The notes under the pieces are model-generated. The model saw only the letters and a program-made list of their open reading frames with translations. It ran no database searches and had not been told where the DNA came from. From contig UQXZ01000004.1 of assembly GCA_900545225.1 (NCBI GenBank), forward strand, positions 1-64,000: 64,000 bases of DNA, given 5' to 3'. Below, piece after piece: positions 1-8,783 of this stretch. Source of the stretch: an uncultured Eubacteriales bacterium. GTDB taxonomy: Bacteria > Bacillota > Clostridia > Lachnospirales > Lachnospiraceae. The position numbers were made by a program, and so were the translations under genes. How positions within the stretch are numbered: the first letter of the stretch is position 1; the number at the start of each line of letters is the position of its first letter.

Positions 1-4
1 AATA

Positions 5-53
5 AACCGACCTCCAATCGTTAGATTTTTGGTCTAACTTTTGGGGGTCGGTT
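5..53. repeat. Long imperfect hairpin at left edge
   Basis: Arms at 5-25 and 33-53 pair over about 21 positions with a few mismatches; outer arms read AACCGACC and GGTCGGTT. It lies beyond the terminator of the ABC transporter operon. It may be a second terminator or the end of an element outside the window; which one cannot be decided here. Confidence 0.55.
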
Positions 54-56
54 CAT

Positions 57-90
57 AAAATGGTTCATTTATTTCAAAATGAACCATTTT
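57..90. terminator. Bidirectional terminator-like hairpin
   Basis: A perfect 14-bp inverted repeat (57-70 and 77-90, loop 71-76) with A/T-rich outer ends, downstream of the last ABC transporter gene on the minus strand. The A-run and T-run at the two ends would let it work in either direction. Confidence 0.65.
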
Positions 91-169
91 ATATATTTAT
101 AATCTTATTTCTTCCGGCAAAATATACATGACGGAATTTAATTCTTATCGGTAAATTCTATTACACCCA

Positions 170-925
170 TTATAAAACTGAATCTATAAGATCCTTTGTG
201 TACTGTGCCTGAGGGTTATTGATTATATCATCTACCGCCCCCTCTTCCTCAGCTTTACCGTTGTGCATTACGATTGCTCTGTCACAGAAACTCTGAACAA
301 CACCCAGGTCATGTGAAATGAATAAATATGACATATCCATTTCTTCACGGAACTCATTAAGCAGATCAATAATTTCTTTCTGGATTGTAACATCAAGAGC
401 AGATGTGCACTCGTCGCAGATAAGAAGCTTTGGACTGATTGATACGGCTCTGGCTATACCTGCTCTCTGGCACTGACCGCCTGAAACTTCATGTGGGAAC
501 TTATCAAGCATTTCCTTTGGTAAGCTGCATCTTTCAAAAAGCTGTTCTGCTCTTTTTATGGCATCTGCCTTTGAAAAACCATTGTTAATCATTGGTTCAA
601 TCATACTTCTTCCGAATTTATGACGTCCATCAAATGAATCATAAGGAGACTGGAATACCATTTGCATATTTGAGTATATGTTTCTTAACTTCCTTCCTTT
701 AATGTGAGTAATGTCCTCCCCGTTGAGGATAATCTCACCATATGTTGAAGGAAGTAATCTTGTAATCATTCTTACAAGTGTTGTTTTTCCACTTCCGGAT
801 TCACCTACTATTCCAAGACTTTCACCTTTGTTAAGGGTAAATGAAATATTGTCTACAGCGACAAATTCCACTCCCTTCTTTTTGAAAACCTTTGTTAATT
901 TATTTACTTCTAATATATGTTCCAT
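170..925 (-). CDS. Peptide/nickel ABC transporter ATP-binding protein (DppF/OppF type)
   Basis: Cytoplasmic ATPase of an oligopeptide/dipeptide/nickel-type importer (251 aa). Visible motifs: Walker A GESGSGKT at about residues 41-48, Q-loop FQSPYD near 91, ABC signature VSGGQ at 147-151, Walker B LLICDE near 167-172 and switch His in ISHD. The usual DEPTSALD is DECTSALD, a Pro to Cys change that leaves the catalytic Glu intact. It is the last gene of the cluster, 198 nt downstream of the partner ATPase, with a hairpin terminator beyond its stop. The substrate is not shown by the sequence; larC upstream makes nickel possible. Confidence 0.93.
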   Translation of the reverse strand: MEHILEVNKLTKVFKKKGVEFVAVDNISFTLNKGESLGIVGESGSGKTTLVRMITRLLPSTYGEIILNGEDITHIKGRKLRNIYSNMQMVFQSPYDSFDGRHKFGRSMIEPMINNGFSKADAIKRAEQLFERCSLPKEMLDKFPHEVSGGQCQRAGIARAVSISPKLLICDECTSALDVTIQKEIIDLLNEFREEMDMSYLFISHDLGVVQSFCDRAIVMHNGKAEEEGAVDDIINNPQAQYTKDLIDSVL

Positions 926-1123
926 ATATTATCTTCCTTAATTTTATCTAATTTAATCTTACCCGATATTATATTTAAATGCTTATCCGAGATTCCATCT
1001 ATAAATCTTTCATAGCGGCATGGTCAAGGTCTGTTGCAGCACTGTCATCAGATACAAATGCTTCACTTTTATAAATCCGCAATGGTTTTTTCGGATTCCC
1101 ATTTACCAGTCAAATTTTATTTC
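926..1123. other. 198-nt spacer between the two transporter ATPase genes
   Basis: This gap is long for genes of one operon. On the minus strand only a very short open frame is visible, with no recognisable family. I see no terminator or riboswitch; it may be residue of a lost gene or a leader for the DppF-type gene. Confidence 0.4.
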
Positions 1124-1927
1124 TTATACTTTTTTCTTAATCCTGATCACAGATTTCATAAGCAGCTTTGTATATTCATCCTGTGGGTTGTTGATTACAT
1201 CTTTGGCATGACCAAATTCTTTTATCATACCATCCTTGAGAACCGCTACCGTATCACACATTTTCTCTACCAGACCTATATTATGCGTAACAATTATCAT
1301 AGATGTGCCATACTCGTCTCTCATCTTAAGCATTTCCTCTACAACCTTTTTCTGTGTTGTAACGTCAAGAGCAGATGTAGGTTCATCAGCCAATAAAACC
1401 TTCGGATTCAAAAGCATGGCCATACAGATACCAATTCGCTGATTCATTCCACCTGATAACTGAAATGGATAGCTGTCTAAAATTCGGTCATAATCTGTAA
1501 GACCGACAATTCCCATTATTTTCTCAACTCTTGTCAAAAATTCCTCTTTGGAAATTTTCTCATGCTCATTCATGCTTTCATAAATCTGATCACCTATTTT
1601 TCTGATAGGGCACATTGAAAGCCCGGCATTCTGAAATATCATTGCAAGGTCGGGACCACATAATTTTCTTAATTCTTCTCCCTTAACATCAGGCAAATCC
1701 AAATTCTTATACCAAATGTCTCCTCTGGTAACTAAACCGTCATCTCCAAGCAGATTCATTGCCGCTTTTATAATGGTAGACTTACCACTTCCGGATTCAC
1801 CTACTAATCCCATTATTTCACCTTTGTGAAGTGTGAAGCTTACATCGCTTACCACTTTTTTACCCGCATATGAAATATCCACATGTTCATATTTCAGTAT
1901 TGGTTCATCTTCTGAATAATTGGTCAT
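1124..1927 (-). CDS. Peptide/nickel ABC transporter ATP-binding protein (DppD/OppD type)
   Basis: Partner ATPase of the importer (267 aa). Walker A GESGSGKST at about residues 43-51, Q-loop IFQNAG, signature LSGGMNQR at about 157-164, canonical DEPTSALD at 181-188 and switch His in VTHN. The C-terminus ends in a basic IRIKKKV tail. Together with the DppF-type ATPase it should form the heterodimeric motor under the two permeases. It is separated from the binding-protein gene by 294 nt that contain a minus-strand terminator, so its expression is probably lower than that of the upstream genes. Confidence 0.93.
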   Translation of the reverse strand: MTNYSEDEPILKYEHVDISYAGKKVVSDVSFTLHKGEIMGLVGESGSGKSTIIKAAMNLLGDDGLVTRGDIWYKNLDLPDVKGEELRKLCGPDLAMIFQNAGLSMCPIRKIGDQIYESMNEHEKISKEEFLTRVEKIMGIVGLTDYDRILDSYPFQLSGGMNQRIGICMAMLLNPKVLLADEPTSALDVTTQKKVVEEMLKMRDEYGTSMIIVTHNIGLVEKMCDTVAVLKDGMIKEFGHAKDVINNPQDEYTKLLMKSVIRIKKKV

Positions 1928-2128
1928 ATTATTTCCCCATTTTGTTATTTATTTCATAACTATGTACACATATCATGGTAATGGCTCTTACGCTTAAATG
2001 TTAAATATTAAACATCAAATAATAAATAATAAATATTTAGTATTTTATACTTAGTATTTAGTATAAAAGCAAATTGTTGGCAGGTTTCTTGTATGTATTA
2101 CTTATGACATATGTACATAGTTATAAAA

Positions 2129-2177
2129 AGGAAAGCCATAGATGCATAGCCAGAATAACTATCACTATGACTTTCCT
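2129..2177 (-). terminator. Terminator/attenuator between binding-protein and ATPase genes
   Basis: 13-bp arms at 2129-2141 and 2165-2177 (one mismatch), followed in the minus direction by a T-run (plus-strand A-run at 2124-2128). It lies right after the substrate-binding-protein stop and before the ATPase genes, a layout that would make the binding protein more abundant than the ATPases. The rest of 1928-2221 is AT-rich with TATTTAGTA-like repeats. Confidence 0.7.
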
Positions 2178-2221
2178 GATATTTATAGCTTTAAAATATA
2201 TTTTTTATTAACTAATCTTAA

Positions 2222-3781
2222 TTATTTCTTATCAAGATCAGCTGTGATTTCATAGTAATCACATGGATGTGGTGCAATACCTGATACTCCCGCCTTACTA
2301 ACAATGCCCATCTTTAAGTGAGATGCGAAGAAGTATGCATTGTCATCTAGAATTGTCTGTGACATTTCTGTAGCAATCTTTGCTCTTTCATTTACATCAA
2401 ATGTTTTATGAAGTGTCTTTGCTAACTCATCAAGTTTAGCATTGCTATATCCTTCATAGTTTGAAGCAGCACCTGTAAGAGCATGTGTATTGAAGAAGTA
2501 TTCAGGGTCTCCTGTAGGAGCAGTTACCATTGCACTTACATAGATATCATACTGTCCACTCTTCCATAATGACTTATGATCCTGTGTTGAGTTAACCTGA
2601 ATATCTACACCGATATCCTTAAGACTAGCCTGCGCTGATTCAGCAAGAAGTGGTAACTCCTGTCTTCCCGGATATGTTACCCATCTGAGTGAAAGCTTCT
2701 GTCCGTTCTTTTCTCTGATACCATCGCCGTCTGTATCAACCCATCCTGACTGCTCTAAAAGAGCCTTTGCACCTTCAGGATCATATGAAACTGTATTTAC
2801 AGTATCATCACCAAACTTGAATGATGAAGGGAAAGGTCCCTTAGATGTAGCACCATGTCCGTTAAGAAGTGTCTTAACAAATCCATCCTTATCAATTCCC
2901 ATGGAAATTGCTTTTCTTACATTCTGATCCTGAAGGGCAGCTGTGTGATAGTTGAATTTGCCGAAAAACTGGCGGCTTGTCTCTACATAGTCGATGTTGT
3001 AATCAGCATTGTTTTCGAAAATAGGGTAACTTGCATATGGAAGACCATATGTTGCATCAAGTTCTCCATTCTGAAGTGCATTTGTAAGAGTTGTACCATC
3101 TACAATACCCTTAACTACAACTTTATCAACCTTAACATCCCCGCCCCAGTAATTAGTATTCTTTACGAGGTCGATTTCTGTATCAGATACGCTTGTAGCG
3201 ATGTATGGGCCTGTACCTGCAACAATCATATCCTTTTCAGGAACGCTCATATCAATAATACATCCGTAAGGATCACTTAAGAAGTTGATAAGAGCCGGTG
3301 TAGGCTCAGATGTCTCAATAATGATTGTATAATCACCATCTGTAGTGATATTAGCAATCTTTAAGTCAGAAGGAGCTCTATCATGAACCTTGATTAAGTC
3401 ATCAAGACATTCCTTAACTGCTGTAGCGTCCATCTTTCTACCGCTTGAAAATGATACATCGTCTCTAAGTTCAATCTTTACATGAGTATCATCAACGAAC
3501 TCATATGACTTTGCGAGCCATGGCTGAATCTGCATTGAATCATCATACTTGAAAAGAGTTTCACCAATACCATATCTTAATGTACTCCATCCTGTATAAC
3601 CATCATGAGGGTTAGTACCTACATTAAGCATGTCCTTTCCGTATCCTGTTGTACCGTATACGAAAGTCTTCTCGCCTGTTGACTCACCACCCTGGTTTGA
3701 ACCGCCATTTCCACATGCAGCAAGTGGAACAACTGCTGTTGCAATTAAACCGGCTGTAAGTAACTTTGATTTAAGTTTCAT
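2222..3781 (-). CDS. ABC transporter substrate-binding lipoprotein, solute-binding family 5
   Basis: Extracellular lipoprotein that captures the solute for the importer (519 aa from the chosen start). The start is the ATG preceded by GGAGG with good spacing; an upstream in-frame ATG would add an unlikely hydrophobic leader. Signal peptide MKLKSKLLTAGLIATAVVPL is followed by lipobox LAAC, so the Cys would be lipidated. The body has the family-5 fold features: an N-terminal region with ETLFKYD, the central DQNVRKAISMGID-like segment, and a DPE-containing C-terminal lobe. Dipeptide, oligopeptide and nickel binders share this fold. Proximity to larC makes nickel or a metallophore a reasonable inference only. 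Confidence 0.9.
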   Translation of the reverse strand: MKLKSKLLTAGLIATAVVPLAACGNGGSNQGGESTGEKTFVYGTTGYGKDMLNVGTNPHDGYTGWSTLRYGIGETLFKYDDSMQIQPWLAKSYEFVDDTHVKIELRDDVSFSSGRKMDATAVKECLDDLIKVHDRAPSDLKIANITTDGDYTIIIETSEPTPALINFLSDPYGCIIDMSVPEKDMIVAGTGPYIATSVSDTEIDLVKNTNYWGGDVKVDKVVVKGIVDGTTLTNALQNGELDATYGLPYASYPIFENNADYNIDYVETSRQFFGKFNYHTAALQDQNVRKAISMGIDKDGFVKTLLNGHGATSKGPFPSSFKFGDDTVNTVSYDPEGAKALLEQSGWVDTDGDGIREKNGQKLSLRWVTYPGRQELPLLAESAQASLKDIGVDIQVNSTQDHKSLWKSGQYDIYVSAMVTAPTGDPEYFFNTHALTGAASNYEGYSNAKLDELAKTLHKTFDVNERAKIATEMSQTILDDNAYFFASHLKMGIVSKAGVSGIAPHPCDYYEITADLDKK

Positions 3782-3885
3782 TAAACATTCCTCCAAAATA
3801 AACAAAACAATTAATAAATCTATAAACAAATCTAAATATGCACATATCGAATCACATATAGCATCGCGCATAGTTAGTGTGCTTA

Positions 3886-4740
3886 TCACTTTGTTCTCTG
3901 TCTTGGATCAAAGTAATCTCTTACTGTATCACCAAACATGTTAAATATAACAACAGATATAAATATTGCTATACCGGGTGCAAATGCAACCCAAGGAGCT
4001 GTCTGAATAAATTCTCTCGCTCCACTCATCATACTTCCCCACTCAGCAACAGGAGGCATAGCTCCAAGGCCGAGGTATGAAAGGCCTGCAATTTCCATCA
4101 TGGATGTACCAATATCCAGCACGGCAGTAACAATAATAGGCCCTATTATATTAGGCAATAAATGCCATATTATAATTTTAAATGTACCGTTTCCTGATAA
4201 TCTGGCCGCATCCATATACTGCTGTTTCTTTTGTGCAAGAGTCTGACTTCTGGCCAGTCTTGCAAACTTAGGCCACCCTACAGCCGCAAGGGCTATGATG
4301 GCATTCTGCACTCCACCGCCGAGAGCACCTGCTACCGCAAGGGCAAACACAAGACCGGGGAATGCAAGGAATATATCAGATATACGCATTATTATGGTAT
4401 CTAAAATACCGCCGTATAATCCGGCAAGTATGCCAAGCACCGTCCCGACGACTGTCATAAACGCCACAAGAATCAGTGTTGAATAAATACTTGTCTGACT
4501 ACCTATAATTACTCGTGAAAGTAAATCTCTGCCATATCTGTCAGTACCTAACCAATGTTCTGCTGATGGCGGCTGAAGAGACTTGCTTAAATCCTGTGCA
4601 TAAGGATCATACGGGCATAATAACGGAGCTATGATTGAACATATCAAAAGTGCCGCCGCTAATATGCTAAATATGATGAACATTCTTTTAGTTCTGTTCT
4701 TTCTGACTTTCTGTATACGAATAGTAGGTGTATTATTCAT
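3886..4740 (-). CDS. ABC transporter permease (DppC/NikC type)
   Basis: Second inner-membrane permease (284 aa from ATG at 4740, which has GGAGG 8 nt upstream; a GTG 9 nt earlier sits too close to that SD). The N-terminal segment carries the OppC-type cap including LLCPYDPYAQDL and HWLGTDRYGRDLLSRV. The binding-protein-dependent transport domain follows, with five to six hydrophobic helices and the EAA-type loop around AAVGWPKFARLARSQTL, which contacts the ATPase. It overlaps the upstream permease gene by several nucleotides, indicating translational coupling. Confidence 0.93.
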   Translation of the reverse strand: MNNTPTIRIQKVRKNRTKRMFIIFSILAAALLICSIIAPLLCPYDPYAQDLSKSLQPPSAEHWLGTDRYGRDLLSRVIIGSQTSIYSTLILVAFMTVVGTVLGILAGLYGGILDTIIMRISDIFLAFPGLVFALAVAGALGGGVQNAIIALAAVGWPKFARLARSQTLAQKKQQYMDAARLSGNGTFKIIIWHLLPNIIGPIIVTAVLDIGTSMMEIAGLSYLGLGAMPPVAEWGSMMSGAREFIQTAPWVAFAPGIAIFISVVIFNMFGDTVRDYFDPRQRTK

Positions 4741-5686
4741 CACTTCCACCTCCTATTCCTAAACGAACTCTTGGATCGAGATAGTTATAAAGCAGATCTG
4801 TTATAAGGTTTACAACAACATAAATAATCGCCATCCATACAACGTATGCCTGAATCATTGGGTAATCTCTCATGGTAATCGAATCGACCGCAAGTTTTCC
4901 AACTCCATCCCATCCAAATATACTTTCAACAATTGTTGTACCACCCAGAAGAGAACCAATTGATAAGGCAAGTAATGTCACAATTGTAAGCATAGAAGCT
5001 TTAAGTACACTTCCCCAAAGAATAACTTTACCTCTTACGCCTCGTGCTTTTGCACCTATGACATAATCCTTCTTAAGCTCCTCCAAAACCGTAGCTCGTA
5101 CCTGTCTTAAGTATTTTGCGCCCATGGATATGGCCAATGTCAGTGTCGGCAATATCGCACTATACAATGACGTTCCTTTCGATAATATAGGGAACCATCC
5201 CAGCTTAATGGATAAGAAATACATTAAGAGAATGGCAACAACGAAGTTAGGAAGTGAATTACCTATAAGCGATGCTATTCTTATGATGTAGTCCGTTATC
5301 TTATTCTGCTTAACCGCTGCAAGTATTCCAAGCGGAATTGCGATTGCCATAGTTGCAATAACAGAAGTCAGTGTAAGAAGAAGTGTTGCCGGAAGTTTTG
5401 AGATAAAGGTGCTAAATACATCCTTATTAGAAACATAGCTGACTCCCATGTCTCCATGCAGCAATCCACCCAGCCAGTTAAAATATTGAATTATGAACGG
5501 TTTATCCAGGCCAAGCGCCTCTCTTGCCTTTTGCATAGCCTCCGCTGACATCACTGTTCCGGTGTTGTTGGCAGCCTGCTCAATGAAGTCACTTCCCGCT
5601 ACCTGCATCATGGCATAAGACAGAAACGTTATTCCTAAAATTATGGGAATAAGCTGTAACAGTCTTTTTACTACATATTTCGTCAC
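4733..5686 (-). CDS. ABC transporter permease (DppB/NikB type)
   Basis: First inner-membrane permease, 317 aa from a GTG start at 5686 preceded by AGAAGGAAA; the longer frame begins in AT-rich leader with no SD. It opens with the typical YVVKRLLQLIPIILGITFLSY first helix, then the external segment with DKPFIIQYFNWLGGLLHGD, and the EAA-loop region around KKDYVIGAKARGV. The C-terminus ends with NYLDPRVRLG. It is first in the transporter operon, which runs permease, permease, binding protein, ATPase, ATPase. Confidence 0.92.
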   Translation of the reverse strand: MTKYVVKRLLQLIPIILGITFLSYAMMQVAGSDFIEQAANNTGTVMSAEAMQKAREALGLDKPFIIQYFNWLGGLLHGDMGVSYVSNKDVFSTFISKLPATLLLTLTSVIATMAIAIPLGILAAVKQNKITDYIIRIASLIGNSLPNFVVAILLMYFLSIKLGWFPILSKGTSLYSAILPTLTLAISMGAKYLRQVRATVLEELKKDYVIGAKARGVRGKVILWGSVLKASMLTIVTLLALSIGSLLGGTTIVESIFGWDGVGKLAVDSITMRDYPMIQAYVVWMAIIYVVVNLITDLLYNYLDPRVRLGIGGGSDE

Positions 5687-6095
5687 AAAAAATTTTCCTT
5701 CTTTCGAATTTACTTTTATTATATAAAACATACATCGTACATAAATAATATACATATGTATATAAAACTTTTATTAGTTATATAGTATGCTATAGTATAC
5801 GCACACAATAAATCATTATACATCCCCCCTACAGGGTTAATGTCTATGATTTTTTATAATTTATTTATAATTAACCAACATTTTATTTATCATCACGGTA
5901 GTTTTATTAAAAATCTTAATTTTACGCTCAGTTACATAAAACTTTATTAAAGGCACGCTTAACTTTTTAAATACCACGTTTGTATTTCGTAAAATAAAAG
6001 GCCACATTACGATTCGCATTCGTATGTATCCATGTAACACATACAAATGCAAAACAATAATACAGCCTTTTTAATTAACATTATGAATCAGACTT
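5687..6095. other. Promoter region of ABC transporter operon
   Basis: 409 nt of AT-rich DNA with no convincing gene. It holds a perfect 16-bp palindrome at 5748-5763 (core TACATATGTA), about 60 nt upstream of the first permease and a candidate operator. It also holds a 14-bp-arm hairpin (6016-6029 / 6037-6050) just downstream of larC that may end the larC transcript, although it lacks an adjacent T-run. Confidence 0.45.
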
Positions 6096-7442
6096 TTATG
6101 AATCCAGCTTTTCAATTAATTCCTGAATGCTGAGTCCTGTCTTTTTCGCAATAAATTTTAAATCATTATATTCATATTTATGTCTGACGGTTCCGTAGCC
6201 AAAGCTGGTTTTCACCCTTACATTACCGTTATCAGTTGAAATAATATCCTCTTTTCTGTCTAAAATGTATCTGTGACAGAGAGTTTCTCTTATTCCTATT
6301 GTTGTTGTGTGCTTAAATATAAGCTTTACAATCTTTTCTCTGTTTTCTTCCTTACATACTACCGTAAACAATGTGCCAAGGCGACCTTTTTTCATTACAA
6401 CAGGTGTGGAATAAAAATCAAGAGCTCCATTTACAAGTAAAAGTTCACTTGCATAAGATATCTGCTCCGGAGACTGATCATCAATATTGCATCTTAATTC
6501 AATGACTCTGTCTGTAATACCATTTTCAAAAAATGAATCTTCTGATTCTTTTACAATGTCATGGATTTTTGTGTTCAGGAGCTTTTTCTTTTTATTAAGG
6601 ATTGTTCCAAGTACATCCCTGCTGTCTGCAATTATATTTTCCTTATGGATGTCATCCAGGTCGCTATCTGTCAGACCGGAAATATCTATGGTCTCACCAA
6701 GGGCGATTCTTATGACATTTGCTCTTTGTAAATCTTTTTTACCGGCGCCATATCCAACCTTTGCCACATCCATAGGCGGCATATTTCCATATGCGTTGGC
6801 ATAATATTTTAAAATGGCTGCCCCGGTAGGAGTACATAATTCACCGTCAATTCCGTCAGAATATATAGGAACACCTGATAAGAGTTCTACTGTTGCAGGC
6901 GCAGGCACTGCCATAACACCGTGAGCACATCGAACTGTTCCACCACCTACATTTACTGCTGAAGTGATTATATTTTTCACCTTTAATTCATTTACCAGGA
7001 AGCAGACCGCTGCAATATCCGCAATTGCATCATATTCACCAACTTCGTGAAAATACACCTCTGCCACAGGCATTCCATGAACTTTACTCTCGGCATCGGC
7101 AATAAGTCCATATATTGCCTTTGTATCTTCCTTGGCTTTTTTGGGAAGATTTAATGTATCTATAATCTTATTTATATCTTCGAGAGTGTGGTGTGTAGGC
7201 CCCTGTGCCTCATGATTACCGGGTGTTTCAGAGTTCTCTGTCACTCCGTTGATCACAACATCCACATGAGTTCCCATGATACCTGCCTTATTTACCTTAC
7301 CTGCACGGTATTCTACATTTGGTACACCTATTCTGTTAAGTCTGTTTAATGTACTTTTTTCATTTGGTACAAGCTCCAGCAATGCCGCTGTTATCATATC
7401 CCCTGCGGCACCCATTGAAGCATCAATGTATAATGTTCTCAT
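6096..7442 (-). CDS. larC: Nickel-pincer cofactor biosynthesis protein LarC
   Basis: LarC (DUF111 family) inserts nickel into pyridinium-3,5-bisthiocarboxylic acid mononucleotide, the last step in making the nickel-pincer nucleotide of lactate racemase and related LarA enzymes. The 448-aa frame is continuous, so no larC1/larC2 frameshift is needed here. N-terminal LYIDASMGAAGDM matches the family start. Conserved VYFHEVGEYDAIADI, NVGGGTVRCAHG and PTGAAIL blocks follow, then a C-terminal domain with RCNIDDQSPE. A degraded larB lies immediately upstream; larA and larE are not in the window. The adjacent ABC importer could supply nickel (inference). Confidence 0.93.
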   Translation of the reverse strand: MRTLYIDASMGAAGDMITAALLELVPNEKSTLNRLNRIGVPNVEYRAGKVNKAGIMGTHVDVVINGVTENSETPGNHEAQGPTHHTLEDINKIIDTLNLPKKAKEDTKAIYGLIADAESKVHGMPVAEVYFHEVGEYDAIADIAAVCFLVNELKVKNIITSAVNVGGGTVRCAHGVMAVPAPATVELLSGVPIYSDGIDGELCTPTGAAILKYYANAYGNMPPMDVAKVGYGAGKKDLQRANVIRIALGETIDISGLTDSDLDDIHKENIIADSRDVLGTILNKKKKLLNTKIHDIVKESEDSFFENGITDRVIELRCNIDDQSPEQISYASELLLVNGALDFYSTPVVMKKGRLGTLFTVVCKEENREKIVKLIFKHTTTIGIRETLCHRYILDRKEDIISTDNGNVRVKTSFGYGTVRHKYEYNDLKFIAKKTGLSIQELIEKLDS

Positions 7443-7446
7443 TATA

Positions 7447-7801
7447 TTACCCCATATGATTTATTCTGCCAGCCATAGTTCCGGCTCCAAATCCATTATC
7501 TATATTTACTACGGCAATTCCATTTGCACATGAATTAAGCATTGAAAGAAGGGCTGCAGTAACAGCAGCTTCTTCAGCAACAGGAATATCCTTGTTCCAC
7601 CTGTCGCAATGAGAATATTCCCAATTCCGTCAGGCTCAGGTATATTCCCTACAATTCCTATTCGCGCTTCTGGTCTGTAGTCCATATCATCATGAACTTC
7701 TTTTATAAGATCAGCCTTCTCCTTTGAAAGTCTGGTAATAAGAATTGCATTTGCAACCTTAGGATTCTCTTTAAAAAAAAATCATCTAATGTATATTCCA
7801 T
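7447..7801 (-). pseudogene. larB: larB remnant (internally deleted, frameshifted)
   Basis: LarB carboxylates and hydrolyses nicotinic acid adenine dinucleotide in nickel-pincer synthesis. Conceptual translation in pieces recovers MEYTLDDFF at the start (ATG at 7801, AGGGGC upstream). After a shift at a T9 homopolymer comes the RPEARIGIVGN region, then in another frame DIPVAEEAAVTA joined directly to LLSMLNSCANGIAVVNID and GFGAG. That junction removes most of the catalytic centre. The stop at 7447 nearly touches the larC ATG, preserving ancestral larB-larC coupling. At least two frameshifts and one deletion argue against function. Confidence 0.85.
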
Positions 7802-7838
7802 AATTGCCCCTAAAAGATGTGGCCATCTAAAACATTTA

Positions 7839-7873
7839 AAAATAACTCTATTAGTAATCAATAGAGTTATTTT
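7839..7873 (-). terminator. Terminator hairpin of the murI operon
   Basis: Perfect 14-bp arms (7839-7852, 7860-7873) with a 7-nt loop, about 110 nt downstream of the TrmH-type methyltransferase stop and before the larB remnant on the minus strand. Flanking A/T tracts are compatible with intrinsic termination. Confidence 0.65.
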
Positions 7874-7927
7874 AACTTTAATTATTAGTGGTTTTAATGA
7901 TTAACTATTTTAATAATTAATATAATT

Positions 7928-7981
7928 AATGCAATTAATATATTTAATGCAATTAATATATTTAATGCAATTAATATATTT
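7928..7981. repeat. Three tandem copies of an 18-bp AT-rich unit
   Basis: The unit AATGCAATTAATATATTT repeats three times exactly, with a partial copy before it. The last copy runs into the stop codon of the methyltransferase gene. A likely slippage-prone microsatellite. Confidence 0.85.
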
Positions 7982-8762
7982 ACATTCTTCTTTGTCTTGA
8001 AGCCTCGAAGCAGAGTATGGAAGTTGCCACTGCCGCATTGAGGCTTTCAACCTCTCCTGACATAGGAATATTTACATTGAAACTGGCCGTTGCAACCATT
8101 TCATCAGTAAGACCATTTCCTTCATTTCCTATTACAAATGCAGTAGGCTTTTTATAATCACATGAATAATATTCTGTTGAATCATCAAGAGTTGCTGCAA
8201 AAATATTTACTGACTTTTTCTTAAGCATATCAACTGTGCCTAATAAATCCTCAGAATAAATTACAGGCATTCTGTAAATGGATCCCATACTTGAGCGGAT
8301 TGTCTTTGGGTTATACACATCAACTGTTCCGCTTCCCATAATTACGGCATCAACACCCGCTGCCTCACTCATTCTTACAATTGTTCCTAAGTTACCCGGA
8401 TCCTGAATATTTTCCAGAATAACAAAAAGAGATTTGTCATTTATGTAGTCATCAAGATCGAAATGCTCTCGCTTAACTACTGCAAGCACTCCCTGAGGCG
8501 TCTTAGTGTCAGTTATTTTATCAAACACTTTATCACTTACCACTTCCAAGCCGTGCTCAAGTCTGTTGGCAGTGTCCTCAATCCATGCGTACTGTCTTAA
8601 AAAGCTCTCTGTACAGAAGCAGCTTACAAGTCTTTCCTTAGGCACTTCCTTAAGCATTCGCATTCCTTCAGTAACAAAGACATCCTGAAGATCTCTTTCT
8701 TTTTTCTTGGTCTGCAGCTTACTTACCCATTTAATTCTTTCATTTGCTGTTGAAGTTATCAT
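7980..8762 (-). CDS. TrmH/SpoU-family RNA 2'-O-ribose methyltransferase
   Basis: SAM-dependent RNA methyltransferase (260 aa). The N-terminal substrate-binding region covers about residues 1-100. The SPOUT domain has three diagnostic motifs: QDPGNLGTIVR near 117, FVIGNEGNGL near 203 and IPMSGEVESLNAAVA near 231, which form the trefoil-knot cofactor site. Overall similarity is to 23S rRNA methyltransferases of the RlmB/TsnR type, but the target nucleotide cannot be read from the sequence. AGGAGC precedes the ATG. It is the last gene of a four-gene operon with murI. Confidence 0.9.
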   Translation of the reverse strand: MITSTANERIKWVSKLQTKKKERDLQDVFVTEGMRMLKEVPKERLVSCFCTESFLRQYAWIEDTANRLEHGLEVVSDKVFDKITDTKTPQGVLAVVKREHFDLDDYINDKSLFVILENIQDPGNLGTIVRMSEAAGVDAVIMGSGTVDVYNPKTIRSSMGSIYRMPVIYSEDLLGTVDMLKKKSVNIFAATLDDSTEYYSCDYKKPTAFVIGNEGNGLTDEMVATASFNVNIPMSGEVESLNAAVATSILCFEASRQRRM

Positions 8763-8783
8763 GATTGCTCCTAAACGCTGTTA

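Noticed and set aside
5861..6052. 63-codon minus-strand frame downstream of larC
   Set aside because: Low-complexity AT-rich sequence with no SD; it overlaps the 6016-6050 hairpin.
5687..6095. NiCo or cobalamin riboswitch before the importer
   Set aside because: No conserved aptamer core was found; only simple palindromes.
7447..7801. Programmed frameshift making functional LarB from the T9 tract
   Set aside because: Slippage at T9 would fix only the first break; a second frame change and a missing catalytic segment remain.
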